DNA of 64,000 nucleotides from Clostridia bacterium (GTDB lineage: Bacteria > Bacillota > Clostridia > Oscillospirales > CAG-272). Under the pieces are notes generated by a model that was not told where the DNA came from, made no database searches, and saw only the letters and a list, made by a program, of their open reading frames with translations. Below are positions 48,262 to 55,904 of this stretch, piece by piece. Numbering within the stretch: the first letter of the stretch is position 1; the number at the start of each line of letters is the position of its first letter. Both the position numbers and the translations under genes were made by a program. Where the stretch lies: the NCBI GenBank assembly GCA_017410065.1, contig JAFQRL010000024.1, forward strand, positions 20,539 through 84,538, in the 5' to 3' direction.

Positions 48262-49302
48262 TCACACGAGGAGCAGCACTAGCGGCATTGTGATAATGGA
48301 AAGTATCGTTGAGATAGTAACGAGGCGGGAGACGTAGACCGAGTCGCAGTCGTATTGCTCGGCAAACATAGTTGCACTGGAGGCGGCGGGAGCTGCGGCA
48401 AGTATCAGGCAAACGCACATAGCGTTCTGATCCATCGGAAGACCGATGAGGATAAGAAGCTTAAGAAGCCCAAGGGTGGCGAGGGGGAGCAGAACGTGGC
48501 GATAGAGTAAGAAGAGGAACATATATTTATCCTTGAGGATGCCCTTGAAGCTCATATCCGCAAGGCGGATACCGATTATGAGCATTGAGAGGGGAACGAC
48601 AAGGTTTTTCAGTAGTGTGAGTGCCTCAAGAATAAACTTTATAACCACCGACTCGGTGATATATTCGGGGGTGAAGCTTGAGAAGGGGACGATGAAGAAC
48701 ACAAGTCCGAGAGCCGCCGCGATGGTTACGGGGTGGAGGAGAGCCTTCGTTATTGCCTTGCCGAAGTTCAGCTTTGCGTGGACCTCCTTTATATCCTCGG
48801 CATAGGACTGATCGTCAACGCCGTCGCCGTCGGTGTCTCTGTCCTCGTTGCAGATATAAACGCCGAGAGACCAAAGGAAGAGATTGAATACGATATTATA
48901 AATGGATGCGTACATCGTTGCACCCGGGCACACGGGCTCTATTACCGCTCCGATAAGAGGTATTCCCATAAATGCGGCGTTTGAAAAGATGGTTGCAAAG
49001 CGGAGCATCGGGCGGGCGGACCTTGAAGCCTTCTTAAAGGAAAGCATAGCGACCGCGGCGAAGATGATATGTATTATAACGGAAACAAGAAGCACCCAAA
49101 GAGAATTGATGAGTATCTTCATATCAAATTCGCGGATATACGCAAGGAAAACGAGGGCGGGCTGTGCGATATATAAAACAAGCTTTGATAGTCCCTTGCC
49201 AAAGCCCTCGGGGCAAAGGCGAAGCTTCTTCATAATGAAGCCTGGGATCATCATTGCAAACATCAGAGCAACGTTATAAACTATGGGGAAAAAGTACGTC
49301 AT
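48262..49302 (-). CDS. AEC family transporter (auxin efflux carrier type)
   Basis: 346 residues, about ten helices in two halves separated by a charged loop (about 150-175, DRDTDGDGVDDQSYAED). The loop has a calcium-binding-like DTDGDGVDD run, which is unusual for the family. Helix motifs such as NAAFMGIPLIGAV and AAAPAASSATMFA support the AEC family, whose members export or exchange organic anions such as malate. Its promoter lies about 30 bases upstream. Substrate unknown. Confidence 0.88.
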   Translation of the reverse strand: MTYFFPIVYNVALMFAMMIPGFIMKKLRLCPEGFGKGLSKLVLYIAQPALVFLAYIREFDMKILINSLWVLLVSVIIHIIFAAVAMLSFKKASRSARPMLRFATIFSNAAFMGIPLIGAVIEPVCPGATMYASIYNIVFNLFLWSLGVYICNEDRDTDGDGVDDQSYAEDIKEVHAKLNFGKAITKALLHPVTIAAALGLVFFIVPFSSFTPEYITESVVIKFILEALTLLKNLVVPLSMLIIGIRLADMSFKGILKDKYMFLFLLYRHVLLPLATLGLLKLLILIGLPMDQNAMCVCLILAAAPAASSATMFAEQYDCDSVYVSRLVTISTILSIITMPLVLLLV

Positions 49303-49328
49303 ATAGCCTCCTTTTAATTAACTCCATT

Positions 49329-49357
49329 ATTTTATCATTTTATTGGGAAAAAGTCAA
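49329..49357 (-). promoter_or_regulatory. SigA-type promoter of the AEC gene
   Basis: Minus-strand TTGACT and TAAAAT are separated by 17 bases. Confidence 0.75.
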
Positions 49358-49419
49358 TAGTGAGGTGAAAAGATAATTGTAATACTACGGGTTAAACTCG
49401 TATAAATAGCGGTTATATA

Positions 49420-49448
49420 TTGACTTTTATTGTCGTTTATGGTAGAAT
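49420..49448 (+). promoter_or_regulatory. Promoter of the small toxin mRNA
   Basis: TTGACT and TAGAAT are separated by 17 bases. Transcription would start near 49455, giving a leader of about 190 bases. Confidence 0.75.
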
Positions 49449-49454
49449 ATATTC

Positions 49455-49642
49455 GGTACTTCAAGTACCCGTAGAGCACCATATACGGTGGCGGTTGCTT
49501 CCCATCTAAAAGAGGGGGAGCGAAAATTTCTTTTGTCTCGCTTCGGCTCGGGCACGTTCGAGGGGAAACGATTATTAATCGTTTTCTAACACTCTAACGC
49601 CGCTTCGCTACCCTTCAATTTCGTTGGAGGGAGGTGGTAACC
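49455..49642 (+). promoter_or_regulatory. Structured leader of the toxin mRNA
   Basis: A start-proximal GGTACTTCAAGTACC hairpin and then GAGCACC..CGGTGGCGGTTGC..CCCATC, which is complementary to the region downstream of the gene (about 49784-49813). A segment at 49531-49613 is homologous, inverted, to 58378-58465. Such long-distance pairing is a hallmark of type I toxin mRNAs. Confidence 0.6.
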
Positions 49643-49729
49643 ATGAACATAACATTGGTTGAATTACTGATGATATTTTCCTTGATTATCGCTCTCGCCG
49701 AGTATTTCAATAATCGCCGAGATAAATAA
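49643..49729 (+). CDS. Small hydrophobic peptide, candidate type I toxin
   Basis: 28 residues, MNITLVELLMIFSLIIALAE followed by YFNNRRDK: a single membrane helix with a basic tail, the form of TxpA/holin-like type I toxins. A very strong GGAGGGAGGTGG precedes the ATG. The mRNA ends at a perfect hairpin. A consensus promoter on the opposite strand downstream would produce an RNA overlapping the 3' end. Toxic membrane action is inferred from this architecture. It is too short to be found by ordinary gene calling. Confidence 0.75.
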   Translation: MNITLVELLMIFSLIIALAEYFNNRRDK

Positions 49730-49813
49730 AAGAAATAACCGCCTGACTCTCACATAAGGCGGTTATTTCTCAATAATCAACTATGATGGGGGCAACCGTC
49801 ATCGGTGCTCTCC
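49727..49813 (-). ncRNA. Candidate antisense RNA (antitoxin) to the toxin mRNA
   Basis: It would start near 49813 from the promoter at 49820-49848 and end after the shared hairpin, followed on this strand by a T-rich TTTTATTTAT, giving about 85 nt. The 5' part reads GAGAGCACC..ACGGTTGC..CCCAT, which mimics the toxin mRNA leader, so it could pair with the same downstream sequence. Its overlap with the toxin 3' end matches the TxpA/RatA arrangement. Confidence 0.7.
49732..49769. terminator. Shared bidirectional terminator of toxin and antisense RNA
   Basis: GAAATAACCGCC and GGCGGTTATTTC form a perfect 12-bp stem. The T-rich tail is better on the minus strand. Confidence 0.85.
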
Positions 49814-49819
49814 GTTAAT

Positions 49820-49848
49820 ATTATAGCACATATTTCGTGCTATGTCAA
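49820..49848 (-). promoter_or_regulatory. Promoter of the antisense RNA
   Basis: Minus-strand TTGACA and TATAAT are separated by exactly 17 bases, the best consensus promoter in this part of the window. No protein-coding gene follows it in the 500 bases downstream. Confidence 0.85.
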
Positions 49849-49998
49849 TACTGATTTTTTTGTTTTTCGATGCAGGAGGCGAAAAGATAATTGAAGATAA
49901 TTGTAAACGGAAAAGGCAAGCTGCAAAAAATATTGAATAATAAAAAAGTTCATTAATTATTAAATAATAAAAAAAGTTCATTTATTTTCCATTTTTTA

Positions 49999-50028
49999 TT
50001 GACATATTTATATAACGTGTGGTAGAAT
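49999..50028 (+). promoter_or_regulatory. Promoter of the 50066 gene
   Basis: TTGACA and TAGAAT are separated by 18 bases, about 40 bases before the ATG. Confidence 0.7.
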
Positions 50029-50065
50029 AGTATAAAACAAACTAATTTTCAAAAGGGAGATAAAA

Positions 50066-50380
50066 ATGAAAAATTACGATTACGGCTACGGCTTCAAGCC
50101 GATCAGCTCCTGGGGCTACGTTGGATATAAGCTTCTCTGGTCCATTCCCGTTGTTGGCTGGATCATCTGGCTCGTTCAGGCAATCGGCAGTAAAAACAGA
50201 AACGTCAGGAATTATGCCCGCTCCTTCGTTTGCGCGGCTATCATCGGTATCGCATTCACCGCTGTTGTCACAGGAGTTGCTTTCCTTCTCAACGCCCTCG
50301 GTATCGTTACCTTTGAGGCGGTTATGGATTATTTCAGAGGCATCCTCTCCTACGCGCAGGAAATTCTTCAGCCTGTATAA
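50066..50380 (+). CDS. Small two-helix membrane protein
   Basis: 104 residues with an aromatic, Gly/Tyr-rich N-terminus (YDYGYGFKPISSWGYVGYK), a helix at about 24-43 rich in Trp and Val, a basic loop (GSKNRNVRNYARS), and a second helix at about 53-78. AAAGGGAG precedes the ATG. It has its own promoter and a terminator. I do not recognise the family with certainty; small proteins with a related WAYIGYKLLFSIPVIG-like opening occur in Clostridia, from memory. Confidence 0.75.
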   Translation: MKNYDYGYGFKPISSWGYVGYKLLWSIPVVGWIIWLVQAIGSKNRNVRNYARSFVCAAIIGIAFTAVVTGVAFLLNALGIVTFEAVMDYFRGILSYAQEILQPV

Positions 50381-50403
50381 TTGATCTAAGTACATAAGAA
50401 AAC

Positions 50404-50448
50404 GGTCGCGGCTCGGCTTTTGCTCTGTGCCCCGACCTTTTTCTTTTT
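50404..50448 (+). terminator. Terminator after the 50066 gene
   Basis: GGTCGCGG pairs with CCCCGACC (one mismatch), followed by TTTTTC and T-rich sequence. Confidence 0.75.
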
Positions 50449-50475
50449 TATTTTTTTATAAATATTTCGGGCTTG

Positions 50476-50504
50476 TTGACTTTAATAATATTTTGTGCTA
50501 TAAT
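50476..50504 (+). promoter_or_regulatory. SigA-type promoter of alaS
   Basis: TTGACT and TATAAT are separated by 17 bases. The leader is only about 30 bases, so there is no T-box. Confidence 0.8.
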
Positions 50505-50539
50505 TTTTAAGATAATATATTTAAAAAGAGGTCACTTAA

Positions 50540-53161
50540 ATGAAATGGACGTCACTTAACGATCTGCGCGAGGCTTTCCTTTCCTTCTTTGAGAGCAAGG
50601 GACACGTGAGAATGAAGAGCTTCTCCCTCGTGCCTAACAACGATAAATCGCTTCTTCTTATCAATTCGGGTATGGCACCTATGAAGAAGTTCTTCACAGG
50701 TGAGGAGCAGCCTCCGAAAAACAGAGTCTGCACCTGCCAGAAGTGTATAAGAACTCCCGACCTTGAAAGGGTCGGACATACCGCCCGTCACGGCACCTAT
50801 TTTGAGATGCTCGGCAACTTCTCCTTTGGAGATTACTTCAAGGAGGAGGCTATTCCGTGGGCTTGGGAGTTTCTCACCGAGGCTCTTGAGATCCCCGCAG
50901 ACCTTCTCTGGCCCTCCGTTTATGAGGAGGACGACGAGGCATACGCTATTTGGAGAGATAAGATCGGCGTGCCCGAGGCTCATATAGTTAAGCTTGGCAA
51001 GGCAGATAACTTCTGGGAGCACGGCACAGGTCCCTGCGGACCCTGCTCGGAGATCTATTTCGACCGCGGCGAAAAATACGGCTGCGGCTCTCCCGACTGC
51101 AAGCCCGGCTGCGACTGCGATAGATTTATGGAGATATGGAACAACGTATTCTCCCAGTTCAATAACGACGGCAAGGGCAACTACACCGAGCTTAAGCAGA
51201 AGAATATAGACACAGGTATGGGTCTTGAGCGTCTCGCCTGCGTTATGCAGGGCGTTGATAACCTCTTTGAGGTAGACACGGTCCGCCGTCTTCTTGACAC
51301 CGTTTGCTCCATCGCGGGCAAGACCTACGGTGCAGACGCGGCAGACGACGTTTCCATCCGAGTTATCACAGACCACACGAGAAGCGCGACCTTTATGATA
51401 TCCGACGGCGTTATCCCCTCAAACGAGGGCAGAGGCTACGTTCTCAGAAGAATTATCCGCCGCGCCTGCCGTCACGGCAAGCTGCTCGGCATTTCGGGTA
51501 TGTTCCTTCGCGGACTTTGCGAGATAGTTATCGAGCAGAACGAGGGTGCTTATCCCGAGCTCAGGGAAAAGGAGGATTATATCCTTAAGGTCATAACCCT
51601 TGAGGAGGAGCGCTTCAACTCCACGATCGATGCGGGTCTCGGCATCCTTTCGGGCATTATCGAGGCGGCAAAGAGTGAGGGTCTAGGCATTATTTCGGGT
51701 GCTGACACCTTCAAGCTTTACGACACCTTCGGCTTCCCCTACGACCTCACCCGTGAGATCGCGGAGGAGAGCGGGCTTTCGGTAAACGAGGAGGAGTTCA
51801 CTTCTCTTATGAACGAGCAGAAGGCAAGAGCGAGAGCCGCAAGAGGCAATATCTCGGGCTGGACGGATTCCTCAAAGAATCTTCTCTCGGGCATCAAGGA
51901 GACCGAATTCCTCGGCTACACCGAGAACAGCTGCTCTGCAAAGGTGCTTTCCATTATTGCGGACGGCGAGGCTGTTGAGCTTGCCTCCGAGGGCGAGATA
52001 TCCGTAGTCCTTGATAAGACCGTATTCTACGGCGAGGGCGGCGGACAGGTCGGAGACCGCGGAGCTATAACCGCAGAGGGTCTCACTCTCACAGTCACAG
52101 ACACGAAGAAAACAGGCGGCGTTTATATCCACGAGTGCACCGTTGACGGCGGCACAGTTAAGGTTGGCGACACCGTTATTGCGAAGATAGACACCGAAAG
52201 ACGCGACGCCATCAGAAGAAATCACTCCTCCGCCCATCTTCTCCAGGCGGCACTCCGTCAGGTGCTCGGTAATCACGTTGAGCAGGCAGGCTCCTACGTC
52301 GACGAGCACAGAGTCCGCTTCGACTTCACTCACCTTGCGGCAATGACCGCAGATGAGATAGCGGCGGTTGAGGCACTTGTAAACCGGGCTATCCTTAAGG
52401 CTGAAGGCTGTGAAACGGTGGTCACAAGCCCCGAGGAGGCAAAGAAGATGGGTGCTATGGCTCTGTTCGGCGAGAAGTACGGAAGCGTTGTCAGAGTCGT
52501 TAAGATCGGCTCCAGTTCCACCGAGCTTTGCGGTGGTACCCACGTTGCAAACACAGGCAGCATCGGTCTTTTCAAGATCATCTCCGAGTCCTCCGTTGCG
52601 GCAGGCGTCCGCAGGATCGAGGGTACCACAGGTCTTGGCGTTCTCACCCTCCTCGGCGAGCGCGATGCACTTATTGCGGAGTGCGCAAGAGAGCTGAAGT
52701 CGCCCAACGTGAACGGTATTGCGAAGAAGGCGCAGTCTCTTGCGGCAGAGCTTAAGGAAACACGCCGTGAGCTTGAAAGCGCAAATTCAAGAATAATCGA
52801 GATGAAGGCTGAAGCTATCCTCTCGGCAACCGTTGAGATAGGTAAGTTCAAGGCTCTTCTCGCAAGAGTTGATATGAGAGCGGATGCGGCTCGTCAGCTT
52901 TCCGATAGCTTCAAGTCCAAGTACCCCTCGGGCATTGCGGTGTTTGCGGCGGTTGACGGCGAGAAGCTTAACTTCGTTGCGGCGGCGGGAAGTGAGGCTG
53001 TTAAGGCAGGCGCGCACGCAGGAAATATCCTTCGTGAGATCTCCGCAATATGCGGCGGTCGCGGCGGCGGAAGACCCGATAGTGCAATGAGCGGCGGTAA
53101 GGATATCGATAAGATAGGTGATGCTCTTAAGAGAGCCTCCGAGCTTATAGCTGAAATATAA
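50540..53161 (+). CDS. alaS: Alanyl-tRNA synthetase
   Basis: Class II synthetase, 873 residues, normal length. The catalytic domain has RTPDLERVGHTARHGTYFEM (about 73-92) and NFSFGDYFKEEAI; the editing domain has the zinc ligands HSSAHLLQ and CGGTHVANTG; the C-terminal oligomerisation domain has GGRGGGRPDSAMSGG. A Cys-rich insert CGSPDCKPGCDC at about 190 is typical of Bacillota enzymes. Single transcript with its own promoter. Confidence 0.98.
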   Translation: MKWTSLNDLREAFLSFFESKGHVRMKSFSLVPNNDKSLLLINSGMAPMKKFFTGEEQPPKNRVCTCQKCIRTPDLERVGHTARHGTYFEMLGNFSFGDYFKEEAIPWAWEFLTEALEIPADLLWPSVYEEDDEAYAIWRDKIGVPEAHIVKLGKADNFWEHGTGPCGPCSEIYFDRGEKYGCGSPDCKPGCDCDRFMEIWNNVFSQFNNDGKGNYTELKQKNIDTGMGLERLACVMQGVDNLFEVDTVRRLLDTVCSIAGKTYGADAADDVSIRVITDHTRSATFMISDGVIPSNEGRGYVLRRIIRRACRHGKLLGISGMFLRGLCEIVIEQNEGAYPELREKEDYILKVITLEEERFNSTIDAGLGILSGIIEAAKSEGLGIISGADTFKLYDTFGFPYDLTREIAEESGLSVNEEEFTSLMNEQKARARAARGNISGWTDSSKNLLSGIKETEFLGYTENSCSAKVLSIIADGEAVELASEGEISVVLDKTVFYGEGGGQVGDRGAITAEGLTLTVTDTKKTGGVYIHECTVDGGTVKVGDTVIAKIDTERRDAIRRNHSSAHLLQAALRQVLGNHVEQAGSYVDEHRVRFDFTHLAAMTADEIAAVEALVNRAILKAEGCETVVTSPEEAKKMGAMALFGEKYGSVVRVVKIGSSSTELCGGTHVANTGSIGLFKIISESSVAAGVRRIEGTTGLGVLTLLGERDALIAECARELKSPNVNGIAKKAQSLAAELKETRRELESANSRIIEMKAEAILSATVEIGKFKALLARVDMRADAARQLSDSFKSKYPSGIAVFAAVDGEKLNFVAAAGSEAVKAGAHAGNILREISAICGGRGGGRPDSAMSGGKDIDKIGDALKRASELIAEI

Positions 53162-53167
53162 AACCAT

Positions 53168-53197
53168 AACCCTTGCGGCAATTGCTGCAAGGGTTAA
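53168..53197 (+). terminator. Hairpin after alaS
   Basis: AACCCTTGC and GCAAGGGTT form a perfect 9-bp stem directly after the alaS stop. The T-run is lacking, so it is a weak terminator or 3'-end stabiliser. Confidence 0.55.
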
Positions 53198-53263
53198 ATA
53201 ATGATAAATTCAAAAGAATGTAAAATGAAGTTTACAAAACCCTTATTTTTACGAGGTTGAACT

Positions 53264-54466
53264 ATGATTAAGAGTGGAAAAGAGCTTTGTGAAAGATTGT
53301 CTGTTGCATACGACGAGAGGCTTGAGCCATACTTTGCGCGGGGTGTGGAGCTGTTTGAGGAGTACGGTTATTTTGCTTTTGATAAGGAGCGAATAATCAA
53401 GCACAACGAAAAGTATCATTTTATAAGAAGGTATATGGACGAGATTCTTCTCGGGTGCGACGTAGTACGTGAGGACGAGGATCTTGTTATGTTCGTTTAC
53501 GTTCTTGCCGCTATATACGAGGCGGGTACGACCCCCACCTTTTGGGACGTAGATCACAACGTGGTTATGATGGGCATTCCCGATAGGGAGAGGTTTGACA
53601 CAGATATTGCTCCCCTTTATTCCGCCCTTTTCTTCCTTGAAAAAATGATCGAGGAATACGAGAGGCGCGGTCTGCCCGAGGACGTTATCTCCGAAACACT
53701 TTACGGTATGAACAAGGAGATGGACGATTATTTCACTATGATGGGCAGAGTGGGTATGCGCCGCTACGTTAGCTGGTATTCAAACTGGACTAAAATGATC
53801 CTTATCACTATTGGAAGATTTCAGTTCAGAATTTGGAAAATGACTGCCAAGGTTCGCGTTTACAAAAAGGGCGAAGATATAAAGATCCTTATGGACGGCG
53901 AATATATGCACAAGAAGGGAATGGTGTTCGGCTCTCTCGGTCAGGACGACGAGGAGGGCAAATATCTTGCCGAGATACGCAAAGACGGTGACGCCGTTAT
54001 CGGCTACGCCGCAAACGAGTACGGCGAGTGTGACCCCACCCCTGTGAGACTTGTGGGCTACGAGGAGATCTGCCGCTGCGGCGATCCTTGCATCGACGTG
54101 CATATTCCTGCCGATCTTCCCTTAACTCCCGAGATCTGCCTTGCGTCCTATGATCGGGCGCGAGAGATATTCAGAAGATGCTATCCCGAATATAATTTTA
54201 AGGGCATTATCTGCCATTCCTGGATGCTTGAAAAGAGACTTGAGGAGATCCAGGGCAAAAAATCCAACGTCACAAGATTTATGGACGAATACCACGGCTA
54301 CCCCATAAAGAGTGGCGGCAGTGCGATATACAGCTTTATTTTCAAGCTTCCCGCACCCATCCCCGCCGAGGAGCTCCCCGAGGAGACCTCGCTGCAAAAA
54401 GCGGTGAAAAAGTTCCTCTCCGAGGGCAACTTCTTCTATGAGAAGGGCGGCTTCATAGAGCTCTAA
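53264..54466 (+). CDS. GNAT-like acyltransferase domain protein (NAT_N plus GNAT_C)
   Basis: 400 residues. The N-terminal helical half (about 1-190) resembles the NAT_N domain, and the C-terminal half has the GNAT_C pattern (DVHIPADLPLTPEICLASYDRAREIFRRCYPEYNFKGIIC split across strands, then SWMLEK). Such two-domain proteins are common in gut Clostridia, and their substrate is not known. It starts with GAGGTTGAAC upstream. A gene-end repeat begins at its stop codon. Confidence 0.78.
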   Translation: MIKSGKELCERLSVAYDERLEPYFARGVELFEEYGYFAFDKERIIKHNEKYHFIRRYMDEILLGCDVVREDEDLVMFVYVLAAIYEAGTTPTFWDVDHNVVMMGIPDRERFDTDIAPLYSALFFLEKMIEEYERRGLPEDVISETLYGMNKEMDDYFTMMGRVGMRRYVSWYSNWTKMILITIGRFQFRIWKMTAKVRVYKKGEDIKILMDGEYMHKKGMVFGSLGQDDEEGKYLAEIRKDGDAVIGYAANEYGECDPTPVRLVGYEEICRCGDPCIDVHIPADLPLTPEICLASYDRAREIFRRCYPEYNFKGIICHSWMLEKRLEEIQGKKSNVTRFMDEYHGYPIKSGGSAIYSFIFKLPAPIPAEELPEETSLQKAVKKFLSEGNFFYEKGGFIEL

Positions 54467-54847
54467 TTTTTATGTCTTTTCGGTGCTTTTTGGCGAGACC
54501 GGGAAGGTTTACCCGAAATGAGTTTTCGTAGGCTCTGTTTTCTCAATGCTATCTTCCCTAGCTTCGTTTGACGACCTCATCGTATTCGTATACGATTATC
54601 GGTCGCCAATCAAAGCTTCTCATCCAAAAATCCCTCGAAAATCCATTTTCGGTGCTTTTCGGCGAAGATAGAAAAGGTTTTCCCAAAATGAGTTTTCGGC
54701 GTTTTTGAAAATGGGATGAAGGAATAAGGTTTGGTTATTTCTCATAAAGCCTTTCAAGGCTGTGTGAAAGAGAAAAGAAAAATAAAAGAAATAGCACGGC
54801 ATACCGCGAAAGTTGGTGTGCCGTGCTTTGATTTTTCTTGGTTGGTT
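54467..54847. other. Repeat-bearing gap between two convergent genes
   Basis: It holds the second gene-end repeat, a third partial copy, and a 'GGCATACCGCGAAAGTTGGTGTGCC'-type hairpin near 54797-54824 (GGCATACC/GGTGTGCC) that probably terminates the minus-strand gene. No gene seen. Confidence 0.6.
54476..54644. repeat. Gene-end palindromic repeat, copy 2, with partial third copy
   Basis: Matches 37895-38062 along its whole length, again starting a few bases after a stop codon. The centre reads ATCGTATTCGTATACGAT. A further copy of the first 55 bases follows at 54646-54700 (TTTTCGGTGCTTTTCGGCGA..). Confidence 0.75.
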
Positions 54848-55711
54848 TTATTCAAGAAGGGATTTTGCGTAGCTAATGAGGGCTTTTGTTTTTTCGGGGT
54901 CCTGCACGTTTACGTGGTCCTCGAAGGATGCCGCGCCCGAATAGGAGTGCGTTTTGAGAAGGTTTGCGATGCGGGAGAGGTCGGTGACGCCGCGGTCAAA
55001 GGGGACCTGTGTGATATAGCTTTTTCCCGTGAAGGAGCAGCTTGCGCCCTCCGAGGGCGCATCCGAGATGGAGTAGTCCTTAAGGTGCACGTGCTTGACG
55101 TGGGGGGCGAGCTCCTCAAAGATCGCGTAGGGCGGCTCGTCGACCCAATAGGAGTTGGCGGGGTCGCAGCAGATGCCCACGTTTTCGTGGGTCTTTTTCA
55201 TATCGTAAAAGAGCCTTGTGAACTCGCGGTAGCCGTTAAAGAAGGGACCCTGGGGCTCGTAGAGGATAGTGATGCCAAGCTCGCGTGCGCGGTCGGCGAT
55301 AATTCTTGCGCCGCGAAGGAAAAGCTCGCGCTTTGTATCAAGGGTGAAGTCCTCGGGGATCTCGTAGCCGAAGCCCATAAAGAGGGTGTGATGGAAAAGC
55401 CTTGCACCGAGTATCGACGTGACCTCAAGCAGATGGAGAAGCCCGTTTATATCGGCTTCGTTCAGTTCGTCGGGCTTATCGGGGTGTATGAGGGTTGCGC
55501 CAACCGAAACGCAGGTGACCTTCATTCCGCTATCGTCAAGAGCCCTTTTGTATTCACGCGCCTCATCAAGAGAGGGATGCTCCTCGTGTCGCCTTGCGCC
55601 GTAGAAAAATTCAACTCCCTCAAAGCCGTATTCCTTTGCTTTTTTTATTGCTTGCCTGATGCCGCCTCGATCGATCTCCGCATTAAAGCCTGTGAACATT
55701 GAATAGATCAT
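54848..55711 (-). CDS. Sugar phosphate isomerase/epimerase (xylose isomerase-like TIM barrel)
   Basis: 287 residues from the ATG at 55711 (GGAG before it; an earlier start at 55756 has none). TIM-barrel features of the AP-endonuclease-2 superfamily: EGVEFFYGARR (about 33), VTCVSVGATLIHPD (about 64-77), LYEPQGPFF (about 161), GICCDPANSYW (about 188-198), and a metal-binding region HVKHVHLKDY (about 215). Typical of bacterial sugar or inositol catabolism proteins; the substrate cannot be told. Single gene, minus strand. Confidence 0.85.
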   Translation of the reverse strand: MIYSMFTGFNAEIDRGGIRQAIKKAKEYGFEGVEFFYGARRHEEHPSLDEAREYKRALDDSGMKVTCVSVGATLIHPDKPDELNEADINGLLHLLEVTSILGARLFHHTLFMGFGYEIPEDFTLDTKRELFLRGARIIADRARELGITILYEPQGPFFNGYREFTRLFYDMKKTHENVGICCDPANSYWVDEPPYAIFEELAPHVKHVHLKDYSISDAPSEGASCSFTGKSYITQVPFDRGVTDLSRIANLLKTHSYSGAASFEDHVNVQDPEKTKALISYAKSLLE

Positions 55712-55825
55712 AAAAATCTCCGATAGTCTGTTTATATTTCGCTTGTATTTTATCATAGAGCGATTTTATTGTCAATGATTTTGAAATATTTTATAGGAAT
55801 ATTGAAAGATAATACAGGTTAGAAA

Positions 55826-55858
55826 ATAAAAAAGCGTAGTGCCTCACGGACACTACGC
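55826..55858 (-). terminator. Terminator of the CrtI-like gene
   Basis: On minus, GCGTAGTG-TCCGTGAGG-CACTACGC followed by TTTTTTATTTT. Confidence 0.9.
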
Positions 55859-55904
55859 CAATCTCGTTCAATCGATCATATCAAAATGTACACGATGGAG
55901 ATCT

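Noticed and set aside
50505..50539. T-box leader for alaS
   Set aside because: Promoter-to-start distance is too short for a T-box.
54731..55702. 323-codon plus-strand ORF opposite the sugar isomerase
   Set aside because: Antisense to a well-supported TIM-barrel gene and begins in repeat sequence without a ribosome site.
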